Shown: positions 46,953-58,500 of the stretch, piece after piece
How the letters are laid out: each line of letters begins with the position of its first letter
Numbering within the stretch: the first letter of the stretch is position 1
Origin: Darksidea phi
Taxonomy: Eukaryota > Ascomycota > Dothideomycetes > Pleosporales > Lentitheciaceae
Reading direction: 5' to 3'
Length of the DNA stretch: 64,000 nucleotides
Assembly: GCA_030770425.1 (NCBI GenBank)
Contig: JASJFT010000053.1
Span: forward strand, 1 to 64,000
Made by a program: the position numbers and the translations under genes
The notes under the pieces: generated by a model
Seen by the model: the letters and a program-made list of their open reading frames with translations, nothing else
Databases searched by the model: none
What the model was told of the DNA's origin: nothing

Positions 46953-47657
46953 GTGGGGTGGGGATTAGTGCACTGACTCACATGTGAGGCTGCATATCGT
47001 TCATATGCTCGCCTGCTGTGGGATAGAATTCTTTTGACCATTACACCCTCATTATGTTTAGAACGCATGGCTCGCTAGAAAATCGTGAAGGTTTCGCGTT
47101 TATGCTCCTTCGTGTTACAATCCACCATCTCCGCCACTCCTCCCATGATGCTTATGGGGGAAATAGCTATTGCCAACGGAGGCATACAACACCGAAATGG
47201 CAAGCAAAACCTAGACTAACTGAACCCATAGATAAATTATGCTATATCTCCGTTGATATGTTTCGTTGCTATAGCAAGTTTAAAGGAAACTGGTGCCACA
47301 ATTCGTACCTAGGCTTGCCATATATAGAACTAACGGGTTCAGAAGAAGGCACTTAAAGGCTTTTTCCGATATTCGTTTTCTTTATTCCGAAGGGTAGGTA
47401 ATAAACGTGTGCATGTAGTCGACTATGCTAGAACTACGTACACCAGCAGCCTAAGAAGTGCAAAAGAGGACCTTTACCATGTGTGTTGAACACATTGCAT
47501 CCAGGTCCCTCGATGTTCCCACCAGCCGCTACCTCCGCCACTTGCAGGACTCTCTTCCGCTCTTGTGTGTTCCGTATCTTCATTTATTTAACATGTAAAT
47601 TTTCACGGGCCTTTCGTCCCAATGAAGTCATGGCATCCCTTGGTCGCGGCATCAAGT
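46953..47657. other. intergenic, nothing identified
   Basis: About 700 bp. A 100-codon plus frame (47,054-47,356) shows no motif. Moderately AT-rich, not RIP-like. Confidence 0.4.
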
Positions 47658-47885
47658 CTATGACACAATCTGGCACGATGTGCCACTGTAGAAGGTCAAG
47701 CTACACGGCTTGTCGAGCGTGTACCTGAGGGAGGTGTCCTGCTGTGTGTTGCAGTTTAGAGGCGTGCTGCCGATTTGCCGCTTGTTACAAAGGTCGCCGC
47801 ATTGTTGGCCAAAGGAGTCGCAGACGGAGCTGCCTTGCACGGCGGCGGCGAGGGCTACGATGGTGGCGAGGAAGAAGCGGGTCAT
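47658..47885 (-). CDS. small secreted cysteine-rich protein
   Basis: A 75-residue frame without intron. The start MTRFFLATIVALAAAVQGSS is a clear signal peptide, leaving a mature part of about 55 residues. It has six cysteines (C22, C29, C33, C45, C61, C71), an even number suited to three disulfides, and few charged residues. Fungal small secreted proteins of this kind include effectors, antimicrobial peptides and cell-surface peptides; no family can be named. It lies alone in a gene-poor stretch. The 3' end near the stop has no splice sites that would extend it. Confidence 0.72.
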   Translation of the reverse strand: MTRFFLATIVALAAAVQGSSVCDSFGQQCGDLCNKRQIGSTPLNCNTQQDTSLRYTLDKPCSLTFYSGTSCQIVS

Positions 47886-49457
47886 CTTGTATAGAACTAG
47901 AATAAATCTTTAGGGTACTGAAGAGGAAAGGATAGAGGTCGGTCTGGGACGCACTCGGTAAGCTGGGTTGGTGTTGCGGTTTCGGGTGTAATACTGATGA
48001 TCTAGTACTGAGTTTTCGACTAGATAAAATAGGCCTTCTGTATACTTTCACTTTGGAAGTATTCCATCTACAATAGTTTAGATTCTATATAGTACCTACC
48101 GTGCACACCACGTCTATTCTGCGAACTTTTGCCAATTGCGGTGGCATGTAGCGATTACACGACGAATATTACCTAAGACTATTTTCTCATATTGGGGTTC
48201 GAGCGCGCGCATTATTACTTACCATTCTTGTCGATTTCGCGAGGATATCGGTCTCCATTAGGACGTTGTTGGAGATTCCTCTTTTGCTATCTCGGAGCCT
48301 GCCCTTGAAGACTTGCAAGTTCTGGTTAGATGAAGTAATACACTAGTCAGAAGGACAGTGAGCCATTCTATTCGATACAACTAGCATGATCGACGCATTA
48401 AAATGGCGCAGTTGTAGAGCGATAGCATGGTGATACCCGCGCAGGTATTCTCGATTAGGGTGCGTTGCTGCACCGCAAGGCTGAATGAGCTGCACGATTT
48501 TCCCGGCTATCACTCTTCCAGCAATTACGTATTGCTTGTTTGGATTTATTGGATTGGCCTAGACTTGGAGACTATACCGATATTTATAGACAATTTCGCT
48601 ATACTTAATAGGAAATACTTCCAAAATACAGGGCTCTGTTGCGGCTGCTCTTTTGTTAATCTAGCATCGGAGTTGCACCTAAAGCCATGGGTTCCCTCGC
48701 AATGCGCCGCGTAATATAGATACGATTAAAAATGCTTAAGAGTCATCTACAGTGCATGAGAAACAGAAGACAGAGTGGGGGCCTATTGCGATATGCAATC
48801 AGGGTTTGCAAAATCGCCACCGAAAACCAGGTAGGGCCACCGCTCCGTGGTGCCGAAGACTTCTAGGTCTTCTGGGTGGTGAATAAGGTAACACTGATTT
48901 ATGTTATTGGCTAGCCATTGAGGCCACGGACTTTGCTAGCAGATATACACGAAAAAATACGAGTCCAGGGTAGGATTGCCTGTTCCCAAGAATGGGGGCC
49001 GCCCGACAATACCACTACAGCCCTGCCATATTTCTAACCCCTACTTTGCGTAACAATATTTCCAGAACTTTGGAACCCGAACATGAAGGCAAACGGTCGC
49101 CCAGAGGTGAAATTGTTAAATCAAGTGCAGAGTTTTGTCGAAAGCGCGTGTGATCCGCTACAGCCCCAGTTTGGGGGCGCGCCCCCACGAATACAGGATG
49201 CTAGATTTTAATTTGAAGGCAATTAAACCTGTATTGTCATCACAGATAGTTCATGAACCAACACCGAAGGTGACTCTTCTGTGGTTGGACAAGGCTGACC
49301 TGCTACCGTATCGTCGATGTCCGCGATCTCTCATTTTGGGGCCGTCGGCGCGAGAACATAAGGAAGCGGTCCGTACGCGCTTCACATCCTGATCACTGTT
49401 GGCCTTCCCATAATTTGTTAATTATATTTTCTGGTAAATCTTTTCGAAAGACTTGAC
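47886..49457. other. gene-poor intergenic region
   Basis: About 1.6 kb with no supportable gene. A 95-codon plus frame (48,427-48,714) lacks motifs. A short inverted word (AGACTTCTAGGTCTTCT) occurs at about 48,858-48,874. Confidence 0.4.
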
Positions 49458-51929
49458 ATGTCCGAACTCGATGCTCAATTCGTTAAGCGAGGTCTCTGGA
49501 CCAACCTTGATAAGGGCACAGTCATGGGCAAGACCATCACGACCGATACAAGCATTGGCGTTCTCATAGTCGCTATTCTTGCAATTCTCTCAACCTTAGG
49601 TTTGTAGCTCTACCTAGTATTGCGCCTGTTTAGTAACAGAATGATTACCAGCGGCTGGCCATTTGTGGAATCTTGTTATCTTCTGTGTTCATCAGTGCCG
49701 CACAAAAGGAGGGTTAGAAGATGGTCATTTCAGACAGCAGCAAGCCATTTTACGCACCCTACCCACATCAACGTCTCTAATGGCTGACTCATTGAGGCTC
49801 TGGTGGGTATGGAGGAAAAGGGGCAAATCAGGTTCAGCGATACATCGCAGATCCTTGTCTCTCTTCCTGCTCGCACTTACATTCACGGCTATAACGCTAG
49901 CAGCTGGCGTCTTCTCTTCCTACGTGGTCTCCAGCTCTGACCTTGAAGTTCTCGTGGAAAGCCCATTCTGCGGAATCATCCCGGCTTGGGAGAGTGACTT
50001 TTCTGGCAATAGCTACGTCTATCCAGCGGCGGTTATCGAAGCCTCCAACACTTATGCTAGCCGTTGTTATCAGAATGCTTCCACACTCTCAGCGATCTGC
50101 AAAGTTTTCATCCACCCAGCCCTGCCGTACAACATCACTCGTGTTCCATGCCCATTCGCCTCACCTCTATGTTTGGAACAAGATCCGCACGCTGTTGAAT
50201 TGGACACTGGGCTTATCGATGTGACGTCCACCTTTGGACTCAACACTCCCCGGGAAGACCTCGTACGATATCAAAAAAAGACGACATGCTCAGTTCTGCC
50301 ACTTGACAACTACACCAAGATCGTGGACGCATCGAAAAATGAGGACACCTTCGGTAGAAAGGCTATCTTCCCAGAGGAAAGGATATTAACCTTGAATTAC
50401 GGTAAACATCCTGCCTTACCGGAAAATATCACTAGGTGGTATCCTATTGTCACTGCTAACATATCAAGAGCTATGAGCGTTACGTAAGTGGATATCTGTT
50501 TCTAACATCAAAACACTGCTAACTGAAGTTAAAGTTCTTCGCTAAGTTACTCTTCGCCGGACTGGGCTAGCTGGTCCACCTTTGAGCCGTTGCCGGAGCT
50601 TAGATCCGAAGATAGCGATACCGTTATTATATTTGTCTCGAAAAACAGAGTGCCGTTTGCGAAAGAAATCAACGACCCATTGTTTGCTGCGCATATAAGA
50701 AGCACAGAACAGGCAGCCGGGATAGATCTCACTGGTTTCGTCGCTGATTCTCCAGTTACCGCGATGGGATGTCTCGAGCAGGTAAGAGCTAAAATCCGTT
50801 CGACGGCAGTACTGCCAGTGTAGTACAAGATCCTGACTGTGAAAAATGACAGTATCGCTTCTGTTTTCTCCACAAGGAAATTGAACATTGCACAGAATTA
50901 AGCGGTCTGCCGAGCGATTCCACGTTCAAAAATATGACCAACGCCAGTGAGCTACAAAAAATAACACTTGAGCTTTTACTCAGATTCAGCTTCCTCATAC
51001 AAATGGGCACCTCCACAAAACTCCAAGCGCCACTCATGCAAGATCTCAACGAATATATACCTTCATTACCCGACGAACAGTGGATCATCGAAGTCCAGGC
51101 CTGGTATGAAAGTGTAATTGCTTCGCTGCAAATCATGTTCGCAGATTACGCCATAGGTCCTGACCGACGTAATCCGTCTCTAAGCCGCGACCCAACTCCG
51201 AATACGTCCATCATTGAGCCCCAGACTCCTGGAGAGCGAGCACTATGCGGCATGCAGAAGATGCGTAAGCCCACGGGATTTGTGTACGTATCAAATTTCA
51301 ATCTTGGACTGTTCCCCAAAAAGGGCTTATCGACCATGGAGTCTCATACAAATGTACCGACGATGCAGTCTCCAAGGGGTGTGATTGTTTTATTCAAGGC
51401 GTCTAATACTACCCTAAACTAACTTGACACCAGTAACATTAGCGTTTTCGGTCTCACATTTCTGGCTTTATTCTGTAGCGGGTTAGCAATCACTGAGATC
51501 TCCTTGTTGAAATTCCTCATTTACCTCAGCACTTTCCGTCATGCATTGGCGCCACGTATTGAGAGCTGGATTCAAGGCGGAGTCCTTCAGCTTCAACGGC
51601 GAGCATACCAAGCGCAAAGTCAAGGTACATGGACGCGTCTAGACCAGGAAGTACCCATAACAGGAAATACTGAGTTACTCGGTGACCTTTCTGATGGCCC
51701 AACGTCGGCCTCGACGCTGCCCAGGACGACTTCTTCGACTTCCCTCTCTAATAATGAAATGACCAATACCACTCCGACGTTCAATCCAACAAGCTACCCG
51801 CAAGCTAACACGTGCGCCATTGGTGCTGCCGACAACTTCTCTACTTCGAGCGCTGCCGGTCGCCAGAGTGGTTGCTCTTCTAAGCCACCCGCAAGCCCTG
51901 TTCCTTCTACTAAAACACCATCCCAGTAA
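49458..51929 (+). CDS. large fungal membrane protein of unknown function
   Basis: Five exons (49,458-49,599; 49,652-50,483; 50,535-50,781; 50,853-51,283; 51,434-51,929) give 715 residues. Helices: SIGVLIVAILAILSTLAAGHLWNL (about 32-55), SLFLLALTFTAITLAAGVFSSYVV (about 110-134) and VFGLTFLALFCSGLAITEISLLKFLIYL after the large middle part. Between helices 2 and 3 lies a roughly 430-residue, likely extracellular domain with many Cys and N-glycosylation sequons (NAS, NIT, NYT, NIS). The last part starts RIESWIQGGVLQLQRRAYQAQ and turns Ser/Thr-rich. I recall this layout from a pleosporalean family often mislabelled cytochrome P450; no P450 heme motif (FxxGxRxCxG) is present. Function unknown. Confidence 0.82.
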
Positions 51930-52787
51930 CTCCAACCCTCATTCAGCGCCTCTAGGCACAAGCGTCATACCACCTTCGGTTCCCAACCAGACTTCTACTC
52001 TTATTAGCAACACAAGCGTCGGTCCAGTTGCCTGCTAGATGCTGGAACGCCTGCAACATTAGCGGCGGCTATTTATCCCCAAAAGCGAGTTGTCTTACTT
52101 CGCCCTAAACACTTAACACTGATTTTCGCTGCGGACGTCGCCTTCCTTCACGCTCTTTAACTCCGGCCAAGCGGCTTTCCCAAATCCTTGAGAAACCCCG
52201 ACACCGTTGGAGTAGCTACGACAGTATTTCTCCCTAAAGGTAATATGGATACATATCTCAGAGCATGGGCCAAGAGTTTGGGCATGGGCCGCACCAATGA
52301 GATTGTATGGCTAGCCGCTAGTTCATGTCGTTGTTTCAACTTATTTTGGCCCCCAACTCTGCATGACCTCATCTTCATCCTTTGAGCAATTCCACAACCT
52401 GGTACAAAGCTACGTTGTTATTGACGTTTCGTACCACGATTCGATCGTGTAACGTTCAGTTTGGAATGACGAACATGAGCGTGACTTCGCGGTACCATAA
52501 TGGCTTGCTGTTCATGAACTGTTGCCCCTGCTCCGGGAACCAACTTTCAAGCGTTTCATCCAACGTTTGAGACCTACATCGCTTAGAGCGACCCCACTTC
52601 AAGCGGCGCAGCATTCTTACTTAGGCTACAAACCTGTCACGAAAGGGCGCGTCGCACCACCAATCTTTGCGAAATTCCGCCGATTGCCACGCGCATTCGA
52701 TGCAAACAATGGCTCCGAGGCGCGGCATGTTACTCTAACACAATGTAAATCTCTTACGCCATAACTAAAGCATGGCTTAGGTATCTC
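51930..52787. other. unresolved region, possibly 5' exons of the next gene
   Basis: Several short plus-strand frames, e.g. TFKRFIQRLRPTSLRATP (about 52,545-52,600), could be exons for the ectodomain of the membrane protein that follows, but I found no chain of splice sites. Nothing firm can be called. Confidence 0.3.
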
Positions 52788-53268
52788 AGTCTCCCCTGGC
52801 ATTGCCATCGACTTCTCCGCTCTTGCGCGCCCTGCACCAACAACCGCACGCCTCTTGCCACGCGCCACGACAGGAACAAGCGTCCGGAGAGTGGTGGCGA
52901 TAATTTTATTTGTTGTCGCGGTACTCGGGCTCATCTTCTGCGTGGTAGTCTCCATTCTCATCTGCAAGAACAAGAACGCAAGACGAAAGCGGCAAAGAGC
53001 GTCCGAAACGATGGCTCCTGCAAAGAGAGATGGATATAAGGTTCTGCAGGAGTTAGGTCCGGAAACTGGTGGGGTCTACGAGCTGGCACACAACAATGAG
53101 GCGAGTGAAATAGGGGGCGGGCGGAGGGCGGAATTACCGACAGACGGGTTTGTTGCCGCGGTAAGTTTACTTGAACACGGATGTTTCAAGGCGCTGACAA
53201 GAAAGCCTGAACCGAGTGCCCAGCCTGCTGAGCTGTATTCTGAGGCGCGTAGTCCTGTCCATCGATAG
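52788..53268 (+). CDS. 3' part of a single-pass membrane protein
   Basis: From an acceptor near 52,779-52,782 the frame reads ISVSPGIAIDFSALARPAP, then a single membrane helix VVAIILFVVAVLGLIFCVVVS (about 52,890-52,952), a basic stop-transfer stretch KNKNARRKRQR, and an acidic cytoplasmic tail with ELPTDGFVAA. A 46-bp GT..AG intron (53,161-53,206) would join FVAA to PEPSAQPAELYSE; reading through also gives an open frame to the same stop. Such proteins (Ser/Thr-rich ectodomain, one helix, acidic tail) are common fungal wall-sensor-like proteins. The N-terminal part with start codon is not identified, so the entry is partial. Confidence 0.55.
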
Positions 53269-54479
53269 ACTTGCTTCTACCAAGCTGAAAACGAGCGAGT
53301 TTCCCTCGGGAAGCCATATGGGTTGTTGCGGGCCAGTCGAGTCCGTAGCGTAACAAGGATGCCTCAACGAAACAAATGTATACATTTCGAATCAACTCTA
53401 GGAGAGCGGTTTTGGGGCAACGCAATTCAGCGAATTATGTCCGCTTTGGCGTGATAGGGATGTGGTACGGACACGACGAAGAGTATTTCCGTCCGCTGTA
53501 TCGATACGTCACAACATTGCAATGACAGAAGCATTTAGTGGGATATATGAGATTATATGTCACATTGTGAATGATTGCAAGTGTCCTTAGTATAGTGGCT
53601 GACTTTAGCTCTGGAGTCAATGTACTTTGGGGCAAACATCACAGTGAACTCCTAAGTCCTCTCAATATATTGCAAATATCCGCTAACTCCGTGTCTGCTC
53701 TTGTTTTACCACTCACACTCCCCAGCCTCCCATTAGCACCACTATCTTTGTCGAACGTTACTCCTCGCCACCGTCCCTGGACCGCACCAAGGATAAGACC
53801 GTGTTGTTTACAGTTTTCAACCTCTGCGCATCCATCAATCCGGATACTCGGGGCTGTGCGAGCTTGTGAGCAGGTATCTGTGGGAGGCGTGAAGGATATA
53901 TATGGTATGAGCGGCGTTTGTGGCGAGCGATAGAGCAATTGTGAGAGTAATGGTTAGCGGGCTAAGGGGAGGATATAAGGGGAGGATACGTCCGTCTCTG
54001 AGGTAATTTCAAATGCATAGATGAGGGTTTGGTTGTAGACTGGCTGGTATCGGACAAAGGGTTGGGAGAAGGAATGAGAAGTATTAATTGCTGTTAAGTT
54101 GCTGGATCGTGCGGACGGTTCTTTCACAATCTGTGGATGACGGATATTTTCTTTTCTTACTGCTAAGCATCAGGTATACGTCTTCCACTAGAGTGAGCGC
54201 GGTTCAATTCTAGTTTCGAGGCTTGGCTTTTGGATGTAGTCTTGATATTCGAATAAAGTCTCGGATCCTTTTCGTCCTCATTAAGCTCGCCGTCTCATCT
54301 CTCCCGTAGCTCTTGCTACTAGTCTCTATTAGCTCCTCCGAATTATATGTCGAGCCGGGGTATACTTTTATCCCTGAATTTCTTAGGACGCTAAGTCTGC
54401 TACTACTTCCCCCGAGTGCCGAGGCTAGCCCCCGAACCTCTAGTACCGTCCAGATATAACTATACACCGATTCGATCTT
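53269..54479. other. border region before the right RIP block
   Basis: About 1.2 kb. Frames at 53,571-53,933 (plus) and 53,639-53,938 (minus) overlap with no motif. Composition shifts toward AT from about 54,180, where an 85-codon minus frame (54,210-54,467) occurs without recognisable content. No gene supported. Confidence 0.4.
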
Positions 54480-54726
54480 ATAGCTACGGTACTTTTAATA
54501 GTATTAAGACGTCCGGCCTCTCCTCGGGTATTAGCGTAAGTATTAATCTAAAAAATATAAGATAGTATATATATAGCTATTCTAAGTTTAAAATTACTAT
54601 TTTATTATTATAAGCTCCTCTAATATAAGAGTAAAAAGGACTAGTTAGTTTAGTTATCTAATCTAGACGCTATCTTAAAACTATTATATTCTTAGGATAA
54701 CTTTTACGAGTAGCGGGTATTTAAAT

Positions 54727-55083
54727 TATTACCTACTTCTATTATTATAGCTATTAATTAGCTAAGTAAAGGTACTAAGGTATTAGCTTATAAAGCTATA
54801 TTTATATATAAATAAATTACGAGCCTAGAGAAGATAATCGAGGCCGTTATAATACGTAAAAAGTATAAAAAGAAGAGAATCTAGAAGTAGGACGTTCTAA
54901 CTAAGGTAGAGGAGGAGGCTATTATTATTTAAAAGGCTACTAAGTAGTAGTAAGAGAATAAAAGATATTAAGTTACTACGTAATTAGGTATAAGCTAATA
55001 GGCTTTAATATACTATATATACTATAGAGAATCTAGATATAACTTATAAACGTATAAGAAGTCTACTATAGATACTACTTAAT
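54727..55083 (+). mobile_element. decayed Fot1/pogo transposon, copy B, 5' part
   Basis: Matches copy A (264-~620) over about 355 bp on the same strand, with scattered C/T and G/A differences. Conceptual reading shows the same C-terminal transposase features (LSKGTKVLAYKA, YKKKRI). It stops at the target duplication TTAAT (55,079-55,083), where the gypsy element begins. Its continuation is at about 62,400-62,490. Confidence 0.78.
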
Positions 55084-55518
55084 TATTATATATTATATAT
55101 ATCTTTATATAGAATCCGGGTTAGAACTAATAGAACGTTTATTATACTATTAGTTTCTAATAAATTAAGATTAAGTTAACGAATTCTATTACTAGAATAA
55201 CTACTTAGGAAAAGATTTAATCTTATTTATAAGTATTAGATAAAGAACTAAAGATTAACTATAAAGAATTAAGATAGAAAATCTAAGAGATCTTCTACTC
55301 TCTTATATCTATTCTACTTTACCTTACTCTACTTACTCTATTTACTAAGATATAGATTAACTAGATTATTATTAGTTATACTCTATTTACTTTATTTACT
55401 AAAATATAGATTAACTAGATTATTATTATATAATATTAGATTACTAACTAAGCTTCTATCTTAGTTTTCGACCTTCTTAGAATATCTTATATTCTATAGT
55501 TTATATAGGATTATAATA
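55084..55518 (-). repeat. 3' LTR of the gypsy element (435 bp)
   Basis: Pairs with 62,014-62,394 and, inverted, with 1,137-1,570. Ends are TATTATA and TATAATA, a RIP-altered TG..CA. It carries two copies of a 54-bp unit containing ATAGATTAACTAGATTATTATT, while the other LTR of the same element has one. Confidence 0.88.
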
Positions 55519-58500
55519 CTTACTTCCTTTTTTAAAGTTTTATTCTTAAAGTTATATTCCCTTTCTTATAATTTTATTTAGTAGTAGTCTAACTACTTTA
55601 GTAATTCTTTTTATACTATACTATAACCTACGTATACGTACTAGTAATTCTTTTCTTAGTCTAGTATTCTAGTTATTCTACCTCTTACCTAAGTATAAGA
55701 GTAGATAATATTCTACTTTATAGATATTTAAGCCTTATTCTTTATTTTTCTTCTAGATCTTAATAATATCTAAAGGTCCTAAGACTTCTATAACTCGTCG
55801 TCTTTATTTTACCTACTATATCCTTCGCTCTAGTTATATAATACTACCGGCTTAATCGTATCTAAACTATTAATTTACTAGCTATAAATATAAGATATTA
55901 CTATTCTTAACTTATTATAGTAAATATCTCTTTTAAAATATTTCTTATAATCTAGTAATAACTAATAAGTCTTTTACTTATACTAAGGAAGAGTACTCTT
56001 AACTTCTATTTAAACTAAAGTTTACTAAAAATAAAGAGTTAGTTATTTAAACTTATAAATAGTATATTTATATATAACTAGCTTAATATAATACCTATTA
56101 ATATAGACTTCTTAATTATAAGCTAGCTTCGATCTTTAAGTTAGAAAAATTAAAATAAATAGAAGTTATTTAATCTACTTCTTCTAGCTTACCTATATTA
56201 CTATAGTAACCCTTATTATATAAGTCTACTAATTTTTCTACTTTTCTAGATAATTAGAAGCCTCTACTTTTAGGTACTTCTAATAATACTATTTAACTAA
56301 GTTCTAGTAGTCCTATAGGTTCTTAATTAGTTCCTATATATTTTAGCTAGTAGGCTATTTTATCTATTTAATTAAATATTTCTATTAATATCTAAACCTT
56401 TATAGTTCTTAAATTTTCTTAATTTTATATTTTTTATCTTTAAGTTTAATATTAGTAGCTACTTTAATATTTTCTAGTACTAGTTCTAGTAATAATATAT
56501 AGAATACCGGGTATATTTTTATACCTTTAACTAGCTTTAGTCTATAGTTAATTAGTTCTATTTTTTTTTTAATTTCGAATAGTCTAATTTATAAATTATC
56601 TAATTTATTATATAGTTATTTAATTTTTAAATTTTATTATAAAAGGAAAATTTTATTTCTTCTCTTAAGGATCGGTCCCTTAAGTCTTTTTTTATTTACT
56701 ATTTTAGCTATTATAAGGTTCTTATATACTATCTATATACTAAGTTCTTTATATAGTTCTTATATTAAATAGATTTTTTCTTCTACTTTAGTAGATATAC
56801 TCTTAATATCTTTTAAATCTTTATAAATTATTAGCTTATATTTATAGTTTATATAATATAGTAAGTATTTAGTCGTTATAAATTTCTTACTATTATATAC
56901 TAATTATACTATTAGTAGTAATTTAATCTAGTTATTCTATAACTTATTAATATAGAATCTTAGATACTTCTTTAAAGTTTAGTTTATTTATTCTATCTAA
57001 CTATCTATTTATAAATAGAAGCTAGTTAATAGCTTTCTTTTAATTTCTAATTTTATAAGTAATATATTCTAAAACTTTAAGATAAATAGTTTATCTTTAT
57101 TTATAAGAATCTATTCTAGTAATTTATAGTTAGTAATAAATATCCTCTTAATCTTATAAACTATCTTTTTTACTATAATTACTTTATTTATTAGGATAAA
57201 GTATACCGTCTTAGTTAATTAATTTATAATTATTATAATTATATTATATAATCTTCTTAATCCTAGTTTTAATAATAGTAGTAGCTTTATTATAAAGTCT
57301 ATTATAACGTAAGTCTATAGTTATATAGATAGTACTAATAATTAAAGTAATCTATAGAGCTTATATCTCTTAGATTTATTTTTAGAATATTTTAAATAGT
57401 TATCTATTACTTTCCGAACTTTCTTTCTTATATTAATAAGTAGGTATTCTCTATCTATATATCTAACTATTTTATCAATTTCTAGGTATTCTAGTATCTT
57501 ACTTTTATAAATTTCCTATATTAAGTCTCTTCTAAGACTTAGTAGTATATAAGATCTTATTTCTAAGTTATTTATTAAAGTAGAGTATTCTTCCTTATTA
57601 AAGTATATATTATTTTCTTCTAATATTCTATTAGTATCTTTAATAGTTTCTTAGGTCTTATTTCTTTATTTTTTCTTAATATCTACTATTATTATAATCT
57701 TAGCTAACTTTATATAATTATATATAAGAGTTTTATTAAATTCTTTTCGTAGAACTAGTTTATATATAATAGGTTTATTAGTACCTCGAAGATCTAATCT
57801 TCTACTAAGAGTATCTACTACTCTATTTAATATTTTTAGCTAGTAGCTTATCTTAAAGTCGTAATCTATTAGTAATTCTAACTATTAGAATTATTATTAG
57901 TTAAGTTTCTTTATAGTTATAAAACTTATAAGGTTCTAGTAGTTTATAATAATCTTAATCTTATACTTAGTTTCTATAAGCTATAGTCTCTATTATTTAA
58001 ATACTAATATAATAGTACTAAGTTTCTTATTATAAATATTATAGTTTACTTCTTCTTTATTAAACTTATATAAGTAGTAGAATACTAGTCTCTATTTTCT
58101 ATCTTCTTCTTATTAAATAAGTATTACTTCTAGTATATAGTCTAATACGTCCGTTTCTACTCTAAGAGGTTTTATTAGATTATATATCTATAATATAGAT
58201 ATTAATATAAATAGATTTTTAAGCTTATTAAAAACTTCCTATTATTTTTAGTTCTATTAAAATCTTTTTTCCTTCTTAGTTACCTTTATAAGTAGAGATA
58301 TAGTCTTTAAGTAATCTTTAATAAACTTTTAGTAGAAGTTAGTAAATTCTAAAAAGGATTATACGTTCTTAACTAATATTAAAGTTAATTATTCCCTTAT
58401 AGTCTATACTTTCTTAGGGTTTATAAATACTTCTTCTTATAAAATAATAAAATCTAAATATTTAGTTTTTATTTTATAAAATTTATATTTATTTAGATAA

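Noticed and set aside
49102..49114. Thirteen bases matching a conserved 18S rRNA word (CAGAGGTGAAATT)
   Set aside because: Sequence on both sides does not match rRNA, so it is a chance word or a negligible fragment.
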